A stretch of DNA of 64,000 nucleotides from an uncultured Bacteroidales bacterium (GTDB taxonomy: Bacteria; Bacteroidota; Bacteroidia; Bacteroidales; P3), in assembly GCA_900317955.1 (NCBI GenBank), contig ONIP01000003.1:1-64000 (forward strand), given 5' to 3'. Made by a program: the position numbers and the translations under genes. The notes beneath the pieces are model-generated. The model was not told the origin of the DNA. It was given only the letters and a program-made list of their open reading frames with translations, and did not search any database. Of the stretch, positions 7,889 through 14,870 are shown one piece after another (the stretch's first letter is position 1; every line of letters begins with the position of its first letter).

Positions 7889-8448
7889 GCAACATCGATT
7901 TCACCGCCTATATTAGGCTTGAACAATTGCCCGATGATGTGAAGAAACGCAACGGCGGAAAGGCTGGGGCAAAGATACCTCGCTTTGATGTGACCGCCAC
8001 AGCGGGCTACTACAAGCCACTGAAAGACCTACAGAATAACAAAGGTATGGTTGTGGCCTATCTTAACGAGACACGCGGCATAATCGACAGCACCGACACA
8101 CGGCGAGCAGACCGTTTTTTGATGGGCAAGCAAGGAAAAGACAGCGTTAATATAAGCAGTGTCTTTCTACTGGATACCGCAGCCGATGGCGGCAACCTGT
8201 ATGGATATGGGAACCCCAACGGCAACCCCAAGTTAAGGAGCGGCAACACAAACCCATTTTATTGTAACAGAACCGATGGATATTTGTTCCTGATAGCCCC
8301 CGACTGGAAACAGATTGAATGGCTTGTAATACCCAATGGGCTGTGTACAATACTTGGGAACGCCAAAGCCCTTGCCGATGGGGTGTACAACGATGCGTTA
8401 TTGACGATGAGGGCAGCGGCAAAAACCTACTTTGATTACTGGGCGTGA
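7885..8448 (+). CDS. Unknown element protein (187 aa)
   Basis: I do not recognise this protein. It is soluble, has no signal peptide or membrane segment, and contains a Gly/Asn-rich stretch (YGYGNPNGNPK) near residue 115 and several aromatic residues towards the C terminus. The ATG at 7885 overlaps the stop of the HTH gene. A longer frame beginning at 7852 would run inside that gene and is unlikely. The first copy of a repeated intercistronic element follows its stop, then the replication gene, so it probably works in maintenance or replication of the element. Confidence 0.65.
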   Translation: MSNIDFTAYIRLEQLPDDVKKRNGGKAGAKIPRFDVTATAGYYKPLKDLQNNKGMVVAYLNETRGIIDSTDTRRADRFLMGKQGKDSVNISSVFLLDTAADGGNLYGYGNPNGNPKLRSGNTNPFYCNRTDGYLFLIAPDWKQIEWLVIPNGLCTILGNAKALADGVYNDALLTMRAAAKTYFDYWA

Positions 8449-8455
8449 AAAATGC

Positions 8456-8497
8456 TTTGTCTATATAGTAAGGTGACTTTTATACCAATTTTTGGTA
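8456..8497 (+). promoter_or_regulatory. Intercistronic regulatory element, copy 1
   Basis: TTTGTCTATATAGTAAGGTG (8456-8475) is followed by TACCAA-TTT-TTGGTA (8483-8497), an inverted repeat. The same arrangement recurs at 9466, again just after a stop codon and before the next gene. Confidence 0.65.
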
Positions 8498-8523
8498 AAG
8501 AATACTTATAGAAAAAACGAGCG

Positions 8524-9456
8524 ATGATTGACACTCTAAATATGTGGTTTGACAGGGAGGCAACGGCGGGCGGCAACCCCTTTGCCATTGCCCCCTATCT
8601 GGCCGAGGTGACAGAACGGCAGAACGAGCGGCAGGGGTACACTTGCACTGGTAGGCTTGGAGATTACCAAGTATGCATAACAAACAGCGGTGTGGCATTG
8701 CTGGGGAGTTTGGCAAAGTATTTCTTACCCTCAAACGTCTATACACTCACAAGGGCAACGGTACAGCAAGCTATTGAGCAAATGAGCGACCAACTACACA
8801 CAGACGTTTCAGCGGCCAAGGTGTTAAGGGCAGACGTTTCCACGGTGATACCTACCACGCGGCCACCAGCCGACTATTACAGTTGTTTGGGAGGAAAGGC
8901 ACGGTTTGAGAGGGTACAGGCCACCCCTGACACGCTTTATTATTCCACACATACACGGCAGCTTGTATTCTATGACAAGACCAAAGAGGCAGCGGCAAAG
9001 CGAGCTTTGATACCGCCCTCACTGGCAGATTGTAACTTGCTGCGGTATGAGTTGAGATTTGCCAAGCAGCCACACAAACAACTGAAACAAGCCGAGCCGA
9101 TACAGGCGGCGGCACTCTACAACCCCGACTTTTATTATATGCTGGTACAGCAATGGAAAAATGAATTTGAGACCATTAAGAAGATACACAGAAACACAAC
9201 GATAATGGAAAACATAAAGACCCCAAAGGATGCACAAAACGCCCTCTTTGCACGTCTGTTGCAACAGGGCGGGCAGTCTGTCATTGATGAATATATTGCA
9301 GACCTCAAAGCGAGAAAGCAGTTTTCTGACCCCAAATATTACAGCCGATTGAAAGCCGACCTTAACAGGATATTGCAGACACCCGCCGAGGGTGACATTG
9401 ACCTGATACTGGAGATTGAAAAGGCGGTTGCTAATGTGGCCAAATATGCAAGGTGA
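8524..9456 (+). CDS. Phage/plasmid replication initiator, gene II/X-like
   Basis: This 310-residue protein looks like the replication proteins of filamentous-phage gene II/X type, widespread on small Bacteroidales elements. Visible signs are the start MIDTLNMWFD, a central VFYDKTKEA segment and the conserved LLRYELRF motif near residue 178. Such proteins nick the replication origin for rolling-circle copying; I did not pick out the catalytic tyrosine with certainty. Residues 215-310 form a helical tail. It is preceded by regulatory element copy 1 and followed by copy 2, so its level is probably tightly set. It implies that the excised element replicates. Confidence 0.72.
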   Translation: MIDTLNMWFDREATAGGNPFAIAPYLAEVTERQNERQGYTCTGRLGDYQVCITNSGVALLGSLAKYFLPSNVYTLTRATVQQAIEQMSDQLHTDVSAAKVLRADVSTVIPTTRPPADYYSCLGGKARFERVQATPDTLYYSTHTRQLVFYDKTKEAAAKRALIPPSLADCNLLRYELRFAKQPHKQLKQAEPIQAAALYNPDFYYMLVQQWKNEFETIKKIHRNTTIMENIKTPKDAQNALFARLLQQGGQSVIDEYIADLKARKQFSDPKYYSRLKADLNRILQTPAEGDIDLILEIEKAVANVAKYAR

Positions 9457-9465
9457 AAAATTGTT

Positions 9466-9508
9466 TTTGTCTATATAGTAAGGTGGATTTGTTACCAAAT
9501 TTTGGTAA
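9466..9508 (+). promoter_or_regulatory. Intercistronic regulatory element, copy 2
   Basis: The same 20-base box as at 8456 (here 9466-9485), followed by TTACCAAA-T-TTTGGTAA (9492-9508), a perfect 8-bp inverted repeat around one base. It lies between the replication gene and the next small gene. Confidence 0.65.
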
Positions 9509-9542
9509 AACTGATTTCTGAAAAAAACAAAGATTTACAGAC

Positions 9543-9728
9543 ATGGAAACACAGAAAAGAGAGTGCAATTATATTGCTGGCAGATATAAGAACACAATCG
9601 AATGTGCCAATTGCAAGTATAACCACGTTGTCAATGTTGTGAGATTTGAATATGGGAGGCGGCGGGGCAACCCCACGGCTGGCACCGTCTGTCTGAAAGA
9701 AAAGGAGGCCGACAATGGAAAAAGGTAA
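9543..9728 (+). CDS. Small Cys-containing element protein (61 aa)
   Basis: A short basic protein with four cysteines, two of them in a CANC pair near residues 21-24, so a small metal-binding fold is possible. I recognise no family. Support for it being real: an ATG 34 bases after regulatory element copy 2 and a 3' end overlapping the next gene by 14 bases, as in the rest of this compact operon. Confidence is limited by its size. Confidence 0.5.
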   Translation: METQKRECNYIAGRYKNTIECANCKYNHVVNVVRFEYGRRRGNPTAGTVCLKEKEADNGKR

Positions 9729-10011
9729 GACCAACAACCCCAACGGCAGACCAAAGGGAAAGCCCAACAAGATAACCCAAGACGTTAGGCAGTGGCTTTC
9801 CACGGTGATAGACAAGAACCGCCGACAGATGGAGCGGGATTTGAAAGCCCTTGAACCAAAGGAGCGGTTACAGATGTTGGAAAAGCTGATGCAATATGTG
9901 ATACCCAAGCAACAGGCGGTAAGTGCCGAGGTGGATTTCTCCACCCTCACAGATGACCAGCTGAACACCATAGTAAACCAACTGACAAAAGACATAGACG
10001 ATGAAGATTGA
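9715..10011 (+). CDS. DUF5681-like small protein (98 aa)
   Basis: The N terminus KTNNPNGRPKGKPNKIT matches the DUF5681-type start seen in many phage and element proteins, a Gly/Pro/Lys-rich segment thought to touch nucleic acid. The rest is helical, with ALEPKERLQMLEKLMQYVIPKQ, and ends acidic (DIDDED). Similar proteins are often annotated near terminases, but no large terminase is present here. It overlaps both neighbours (start at 9715 inside the previous gene, end inside the next), so it is part of one transcript. Confidence 0.65.
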   Translation: MEKGKTNNPNGRPKGKPNKITQDVRQWLSTVIDKNRRQMERDLKALEPKERLQMLEKLMQYVIPKQQAVSAEVDFSTLTDDQLNTIVNQLTKDIDDED

Positions 10012-10222
10012 ACTTGACAGAAAAACAAAGATGGTGCTATTGCACTGGCTGAAAAATGGGTGTATAGACACCGAGGAACTGAAAACCCTTGAAGATGGCC
10101 ATTTGCTGGCGGATGGCGGCAGTTATGACTTTGCCGACTTCACAGACGATGAGCTGATGCAATTTCACCGTCTTATCAACAAAGCGACAGTACACCGCCA
10201 TAGAAAGGAGCGGCAGCAATGA
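10001..10222 (+). CDS. Small element protein, first of two tandem paralogues
   Basis: A 73-residue protein of unknown function. It shares the pattern 'DR..K...LL.WLK.G..D.E.L' with the following gene, so the two probably arose by duplication. It overlaps the upstream gene by 11 bases and the downstream gene by 4 (ATGA). The C terminus is basic (HRHRKERQQ). No known domain is recognised. Confidence 0.6.
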   Translation: MKIELDRKTKMVLLHWLKNGCIDTEELKTLEDGHLLADGGSYDFADFTDDELMQFHRLINKATVHRHRKERQQ

Positions 10223-10527
10223 ATATACCGATTGACAGGGCAAAGCGTATCGAGTTGCTGAAATGGCTGAAACAGGGCTTTATGGATAGTGAAACGCTTT
10301 CAGAATGGATTGACATAAAAGGCAGGAGTATTGAGGAGATAGAAAGCGAGTTGAGGAGGTTGAACAAATGTAGCTACCCTATGGATTGCCACCGACTGAA
10401 AGAAATTGGGTGTTGTGTGGACTACAACAGGAAACACAGGATATGGCAGAACGGTGTAGTATTGCCGCAGGACAGCGAGGAAATACCAGCCGAGTACTTG
10501 GAGGACTTGACCAGCGGCGGGGAATAA
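10219..10527 (+). CDS. Small element protein, second tandem paralogue
   Basis: A 102-residue protein. Its first 35 residues (DRAKRIELLKWLKQGFMDSETL) resemble the previous gene. It has an added C-terminal part with four cysteines (near residues 52, 57, 65 and 66), possibly a metal site. Function unknown. It starts inside the stop of its neighbour and is followed by a strong terminator, so it ends the operon. Confidence 0.6.
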   Translation: MNIPIDRAKRIELLKWLKQGFMDSETLSEWIDIKGRSIEEIESELRRLNKCSYPMDCHRLKEIGCCVDYNRKHRIWQNGVVLPQDSEEIPAEYLEDLTSGGE

Positions 10528-10579
10528 TGCACACCATAAAGGAGAGAACACCCCAAATTTGCCCAATGAGCCACAAAAC

Positions 10580-10600
10580 AGCCCCGATTTGGGGCTTTTT
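10580..10600 (+). terminator. Terminator ending the replication operon
   Basis: AGCCCC (10580-10585) pairs with GGGGCT (10591-10596) around GATTT, followed by a T-run. Confidence 0.88.
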
Positions 10601-10691
10601 CTGTTTCTGTGGGCAACCAACCGCCGAGGGTGCAAACCACGCCACAGGCGGCAATTATGACACCACGGTGGCGGCACCGATGCAAAAATAT

Positions 10692-10722
10692 TTTGGTAGA
10701 TGGAAAAAAGATTGTACCTTTG
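10692..10722 (+). promoter_or_regulatory. Promoter of the third element transcript
   Basis: TTTG (10692-10695), 19 bases, TACCTTTG (10715-10722): a perfect match in sequence and spacing. The first gene after it is the small ORF at 10883, so the leader is about 155 bases long. Confidence 0.8.
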
Positions 10723-10723
10723 C

Positions 10724-10879
10724 AACTCCTAAAATCAATTGGCAGCAGCCACAGCGGGCTGTTGTGGAACTGGCAATTTTGCCCCTGTATGGTGGTGGAA
10801 CTGGAAACGGCCACACGGCAACCAATTGAGCCGAGGACACCCAAGCAGGGGTATTTTATTAACTCCTAAAATCAATTGG
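10724..10879 (+). repeat. Leader bounded by 19-bp direct repeats
   Basis: AACTCCTAAAATCAATTGG occurs at 10724-10742 and again at 10861-10879, 137 bases apart. A third CCAATTG (10822-10828) could pair with either copy. Between them lies a G/C-rich stretch with a CCACAG/CTGTTGTGG hairpin. The first copy starts right after the -7 box and the second ends three bases before the ATG at 10883. Confidence 0.55.
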
Positions 10880-10882
10880 AAA

Positions 10883-11125
10883 ATGGAGCAACAACTATCA
10901 CCCTTTGAATGTGCCATTAGTGAAGTTATGGCACGATTTGAAGAAGAAATGAATGCCAAGAACGAGGCTTATTTGTTTATTATGGAAAGTGGCAACTTTC
11001 AACGTTTCTATGATTGGAAGCAGCAGAGAGGGGACGGCAGAACCGCAGCCGACACCCACGCAGAGGTGGTGGCAGCGTTGGGGAATGTGGCAGAGCAGTT
11101 AATGACCCCACAGGGGAAAGCGTAA
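10883..11125 (+). CDS. Small element protein (80 aa)
   Basis: An acidic, helical protein of unknown function. It has a conserved-looking core (FEEEMNAKNEAYLFIMESGNF) and no membrane segment. ATG 10883 follows the second 19-bp repeat. A longer frame from 10739 would translate the structured leader and is unlikely. It has its own promoter, so it may be expressed separately from the replication operon, for example as a regulator or a host-directed factor. Confidence 0.55.
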   Translation: MEQQLSPFECAISEVMARFEEEMNAKNEAYLFIMESGNFQRFYDWKQQRGDGRTAADTHAEVVAALGNVAEQLMTPQGKA

Positions 11126-11469
11126 ACACACGCCCGACCGATGGGGAGAGCCAAGCACGGCAGCAAACATGATGCAAAATTTTGGGGCAGTAGTACCTTT
11201 CATAACGGTAAGGGGGATGGCAAGGGGGAATTGAAACCCCTATGCAGCGGGGGATACTTGGGTACCCCTACACCATTATAGACACCACCCCCACGGCGGG
11301 AGGACTGGCAGCAGATTGATACAGCGGTGTATTTTATACACGTTGTGCCTATACAATAAATTGATATTGTGGTACATTTGCAAAGCCATTTTGATACGTC
11401 GGTGTATCAGCCAACCGCAGCAGCACCCCCACCAAGCAGAAAAATGGTGTAATTGCCAAAAAAAAGTTG
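11126..11469. other. Gene-free stretch with short repeats
   Basis: No credible gene. It contains a GATAC-x3/4-GTGTAT motif twice, at about 11318 (GATACAGCGGTGTAT) and about 11394 (GATACGTCGGTGTAT), each able to form a small hairpin, plus G-rich and C-rich runs. A replication origin for the element is one possibility; nothing in the sequence proves it. Confidence 0.4.
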
Positions 11470-11569
11470 TATCTTTGCACCCTGAAAGCCCGCCACCGAT
11501 GGCACTATAAAAGCCATTTTTGTTACTGATTTGTTACCCGCTTAAAGTATAAGGCGGGCTTTCTTTTTA
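11470..11569 (+). ncRNA. Candidate small RNA at the right end of the element
   Basis: A -7 box TATCTTTG (11470-11477) lies seven bases before GAAAGCCCGCC (11484-11494). That pairs perfectly with GGCGGGCTTTC (11553-11563), followed by a T-run. The transcript would be about 85 bases, closed by an 11-bp stem joining its 5' end to its terminator. ATGGC/GCCAT forms an inner hairpin. Two TTTGTTAC sites lie in the loop. No open frame of note is inside. No good -33 box is visible. Confidence 0.55.
11519..11537 (+). repeat. Paired TTTGTTAC sites, right arm
   Basis: TTTGTTAC occurs at 11519 and 11530, 11 bp apart, the same spacing and orientation as the pair at 4631/4642. It lies about 65-80 bases inside the right att core. 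Confidence 0.6.
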
Positions 11570-11599
11570 TATACCAGTGTTTTATGTTGCTATATATGG

Positions 11600-11621
11600 A
11601 AACTTCCACGATTTTCTTATG
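11600..11621 (+). repeat. Right attachment site (attR core)
   Basis: AAACTTCCACGATTTTCTTATG differs from the left copy at two positions. Its last three bases are the ATG start codon of the methylase gene at 11619. Confidence 0.8.
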
Positions 11622-12284
11622 CCCAGCAACGAAAACACAAAATCACAAATCAAGAGCCGCCAGCGGGTGGCTCAGCATGGCGAGGTGTTCACCAATCCGC
11701 GCGAGGTGAATGCTATGCTCGACTTGGTGCGGGACGAGTCGTTCCGGCTTGACAGCCGTTTCCTTGAGCCCGCCTGCGGAGACGGGAATTTCCTTATCGA
11801 GATTCTGCGTCGCAAACTATCCCTATTAAAGGACATCAAATCCCCTACGGAATGGGAGTTTCAGAGCCTTATTGCCGTAGGCTCTTGCTATGGCATTGAA
11901 CTGTTGGAGGACAATGCCAAGGCATGCCGACTACGACTGTTTACCGAGGTGAGGGAACAGATGTGTAAAAAGAACTGCACTCAGGGCTACGAGGAAAGCC
12001 TACGCTATATGCTGCGGAAGAACATCGTCTGTGGCGATGCTTTGACCTATCGCACTGCCGACGGCAAGCCTATCACCTTCTGCGAATGGACACCCATTGC
12101 GGGCAGCATGCAGTTCTCACGACGTGACTTCCAATTTGACTTCCTTGTCAACCAAACACACCAGTATTCCCTCTTTGACGAACAGGGCGAGGCACAGAGC
12201 TTCGACGAACCTGTCCGTTCCTATCCACCATTGCATTACACACAACTCTACCGCTATGAAGAACAAAATACCCACTCCAAATAA
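11619..12284 (+). CDS. Methylase-type subunit of the restriction operon
   Basis: A 221-residue protein with an S-adenosylmethionine-binding motif I (FLEPACGDGNFL, about residues 48-59) after GEVFTNPREV, as in N6-adenine methylases of restriction systems. The usual catalytic NPPY motif is not found; the place where it would be expected reads FLVNQTHQYSLFDE. It may therefore be a partner subunit of the larger methylase encoded next. The start is ATG 11619, at the end of the att core; the longer frame from 11577 begins inside the element. No promoter is visible between the sRNA terminator and this start. Confidence 0.75.
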   Translation: MPSNENTKSQIKSRQRVAQHGEVFTNPREVNAMLDLVRDESFRLDSRFLEPACGDGNFLIEILRRKLSLLKDIKSPTEWEFQSLIAVGSCYGIELLEDNAKACRLRLFTEVREQMCKKNCTQGYEESLRYMLRKNIVCGDALTYRTADGKPITFCEWTPIAGSMQFSRRDFQFDFLVNQTHQYSLFDEQGEAQSFDEPVRSYPPLHYTQLYRYEEQNTHSK

Positions 12285-12365
12285 GCCACTCTGCCGGGCG
12301 ATGTGGTCTATGAGAGACTGGCTGCAACGATACGCCTTGGATGCGACAACGATGACAAGACTGTC

Positions 12366-12463
12366 GCGTCCCTATCGGGACGCTGTATACTATGGCAGTA
12401 TCGGCACGGCACTACGCCTTCGGCTTGTACCGTGTTATGCATGGTCTCGTCCCTCTCGGGACG
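12366..12463. repeat. Two near-identical GTCCC hairpins between methylase genes
   Basis: GCGTCCC-TATC-GGGACGC (12366-12383) and CGTCCC-TCTC-GGGACG (12448-12463) lie 82 bases apart in the 207-base gap. Between them CACGG/CCGTG and GCC/GGC pairs add further structure. They look like a REP-type pair. The gap also reads as a short open frame (PGDVVYERLAAT...) without a start, possibly a gene remnant. Confidence 0.5.
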
Positions 12464-12491
12464 TCCCCCCAGACACTAATAATACAACCTT

Positions 12492-14000
12492 ATGAAACAA
12501 AAATATTCACCGGACATACTGAACTGCTTGGCCAACCTCAGCAGTGACGAGGTTTTTACCTCGCCGGAGTTGGCAAATCGTATGCTTGACCTGTTGCCGC
12601 AAGAGTTGTTCCAGAGTCCGAAGACGCGGTTCTTAGACCCTTGCAGCAAGAGTGGTGTCTTTCTGCGTGAAATTACCAAACGGCTGCTCGTAGGGCTTGA
12701 AGGGCAGATACCCGACCTACAGGAGCGGATTGACTACGTGATGACCCAACAAGTCTTTGGTATTGCCTGCACCGACCTCACTGCTGAGATGAGCCGCAGG
12801 ACACTATACTGTTCCAAACAGGCCAATGGCGAGTACAGCGTCAGTACTGCCTTCCAAGACGGGCAGGGTAACCTGCTATACGAGCGATGCCACCACACTT
12901 GGAACGAACAAGGCCGCTGTGAATACTGCGGAGCCAGCAAAGGCGAATATCTCCGCACCGAAAGCCGAGAGACATACGCCTATCCCTTTATTCACAAATC
13001 AATCAAAGAAATATTCCATAAAGATATGCAATTCGATGTAATCATTGGCAACCCGCCGTACCAGCTGAACGTGGGTGTTGAGAAAGAAAACTATGCAATC
13101 GCCATATACCATAAGTTTGTACAACAAGCCAAAAAACTCAATCCTCGTTATTTATGTATGATTATCCCTGCTCGTTGGTATGCAGGAGGTCGTGGTCTTG
13201 ATGAGTTTAGAGATGAGATGCTGCATGATGAATATATCAAAACAATTTTGGATTACCCAAATTCAACAGATTGTTTTCCTGGTGTTGATTTAGCTGGAGG
13301 TGTATGTATTTTTTTACGTGAAGCAACACAGAAACATAAGGAGGTACGGATTGTTTCATATAAAGGAAATGAAATAACCTCTGAAATGGACAGGCCACTG
13401 CTTGAAAAAGGGTTAAATACCTTAGTCAGACACAACAAGGCAATCACAATATTGAGGAAGGTCCAACTTTATAAAGAATCTACTTTTGATTCTGTTGTTG
13501 GACCACAAACTCCTTTTGGATTTGTGAGTTCATTTAGAGACTTTAAGGAAAAGCCTTTTTTGAATTCGGTCAAATATTACACTTACGGTTTTACTGGGTA
13601 TGTTTCACTTGATCAGGTAAAAAAAAACCAACAATGGGTCAAGCCGCACAAAGTTTATATTTCTAAAGCATATGGAGAACGTGGGGATTTCCCATATCTA
13701 TTTCTTGGAAAACCTTTTTATGGAGAGCCAAACTCTTGTTGTTCTCAAACATACCTTGTGATTGGACCTTTTGAAAATAAAAACATTTGCGAAAATGTAA
13801 TGACATATATTTGCACGAAGTTCTTCCGTTGCATGGTGATGTTAAAAAAGAATGCTCAAGACAATATGAGCTATGTGTTTGGGTGCGTCCCCATGCAGGA
13901 CTTCTCCCATCCATGGACAGACGAGATGCTGTATGAGAAATACGACTTGGACAAGGACGAGATTGCATTTATTGAGAGCATGATTCGACCGATGGAGTAG
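12492..14000 (+). CDS. Eco57I-type N6-adenine DNA methyltransferase
   Basis: A 502-residue modification enzyme. Motif I is FLDPCSKSGVFL (about 47-58) and the catalytic motif IV is NPPY (187-190, in VIIGNPPYQL). A small Cys/His cluster (C133, H134/H135, C143, C146) looks like a zinc knuckle. The C-terminal half (about residues 195-450) should contain the target-recognition region. There the DNA turns visibly AT-richer than the flanks, as expected for a domain exchanged between strains. With the upstream subunit and the downstream helicase-nuclease it forms a restriction-modification system. Confidence 0.85.
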   Translation: MKQKYSPDILNCLANLSSDEVFTSPELANRMLDLLPQELFQSPKTRFLDPCSKSGVFLREITKRLLVGLEGQIPDLQERIDYVMTQQVFGIACTDLTAEMSRRTLYCSKQANGEYSVSTAFQDGQGNLLYERCHHTWNEQGRCEYCGASKGEYLRTESRETYAYPFIHKSIKEIFHKDMQFDVIIGNPPYQLNVGVEKENYAIAIYHKFVQQAKKLNPRYLCMIIPARWYAGGRGLDEFRDEMLHDEYIKTILDYPNSTDCFPGVDLAGGVCIFLREATQKHKEVRIVSYKGNEITSEMDRPLLEKGLNTLVRHNKAITILRKVQLYKESTFDSVVGPQTPFGFVSSFRDFKEKPFLNSVKYYTYGFTGYVSLDQVKKNQQWVKPHKVYISKAYGERGDFPYLFLGKPFYGEPNSCCSQTYLVIGPFENKNICENVMTYICTKFFRCMVMLKKNAQDNMSYVFGCVPMQDFSHPWTDEMLYEKYDLDKDEIAFIESMIRPME

Positions 14001-14150
14001 GCCTACTTTGCCGAGAGACCGAAGAAGGATCGAAGAACCCACGCCGAGGGATGGCCTCGGCAAAAAGATAAACCGAGCGCTCTTTGAAATAAATAGGTAG
14101 GAAAAAGGTTGCCCAATACAATAATTGGGGTTGAATGTCGTTATAAAAAT

Positions 14151-14495
14151 ATGGAAAATCACGACGCAATAGAAGATAACAATGGGGCCAGTGAGCCCGG
14201 TGTCCAGTATGGGACTGTCGGCAAACACCGCGAGGTATTTCAGTCTATCCCACACGAACCTCGTATCGTTACCGAGGAGGAAATAGCACAATGCTATACT
14301 CTAGAGGAATGGCGCAAAAGCATGGAAGATATGATTGAGAGTACACACAACCATGCTACGGGATGCGTAGAACATACTCCTGTCGTGCCTCGGAAATGCT
14401 CCATCGAAGAGGTAAGTCGCAGAAGTATGACGATTGAGCAGTTCTCTACCAAACTGTATGCTACTGTCGAAAAGTTTTATAGTTCGAAGGAATGA
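14151..14495 (+). CDS. Small acidic protein in the restriction operon
   Basis: 114 residues, unknown family, no membrane segment. It has repeated TIEQF/TLEEW-type elements: CYTLEEWRKSMEDMI and RSMTIEQFSTKLYATV. The first ATG at 14109 gives 14 unlikely extra residues; ATG 14151 is preferred. Its last bases overlap the start of the next gene (ATGA), so the two products are probably made together and may interact. Confidence 0.5.
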   Translation: MENHDAIEDNNGASEPGVQYGTVGKHREVFQSIPHEPRIVTEEEIAQCYTLEEWRKSMEDMIESTHNHATGCVEHTPVVPRKCSIEEVSRRSMTIEQFSTKLYATVEKFYSSKE

Positions 14496-14803
14496 GGGTA
14501 TTTATTGACAATTTGGTTTTTGAGAAGGTAAATAACTTCTACTATGCGGCAATGCAAAACCATATTACCCTCACAAAGGAAACTGTGGATAGAAAAATTT
14601 GGCGGATGGAGCGAGGTTTGCAGACACTGAGTCAGATGCAAGGTTTCCGTATGGCTTGGCTGAAGCAAGACTGGATTGCGCAGGGCTGGCATGAGTTTAT
14701 TTGCGAGGAATTTGTATTCGCCTACGAAGTTTGTTTCGACGAAGCAACCGGTGAGCATTTTGTATGGGTCCGCGACGTGGTTCACGGAAGCCTGTATCAT
14801 TAA
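14492..14803 (+). CDS. Small protein, translationally coupled partner
   Basis: 103 residues, no recognised family. The C-terminal half (EFVFAYEVCFDEATGEHFVWVRDVV) has alternating aromatic and charged residues that suggest a beta-sheet. An overlapping acidic-protein/small-protein pair of this kind can be a toxin-antitoxin or a regulator pair, but no catalytic motif supports that here. It lies between the methylase and the helicase-nuclease of the restriction system. Confidence 0.5.
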   Translation: MRVFIDNLVFEKVNNFYYAAMQNHITLTKETVDRKIWRMERGLQTLSQMQGFRMAWLKQDWIAQGWHEFICEEFVFAYEVCFDEATGEHFVWVRDVVHGSLYH

Positions 14804-14870
14804 CTTCCTACCTTTTATTTCTGCATAAGGGCGTTTGTTATTAAAAACGATAACGAACAACTGACATATT

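Larger units (their letters stand above)
4490..11621 (+). mobile_element. Integrative element with tyrosine recombinase, 7.1 kb
   Basis: The ends are 22-bp direct repeats with two mismatches (4490-4511 and 11600-11621). An integrase lies near the left end, together with an excisionase-like HTH protein, a replication initiator and several small overlapping genes on one strand. No relaxase, coupling protein, terminase large subunit or capsid gene is seen, so it may be a satellite or an integrative plasmid that uses a helper. It sits between a promoter/leader and the first codon of a restriction-modification operon. Confidence 0.85.

Noticed and set aside
10386..10869. Overlapping frames around the promoter at 10692
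   Set aside because: They cross a strong terminator and promoter and read repetitive GC-rich leader sequence; no protein signature.
4490..11621. Conjugative or mobilisable element
   Set aside because: No relaxase, coupling protein or transfer gene is present; only integration and replication genes are seen.
14041..14062. GCCGAGG/CCTCGGC hairpin after the large methylase as a terminator
   Set aside because: It is followed by A residues rather than T on the plus strand, and nothing is transcribed on the minus strand there.
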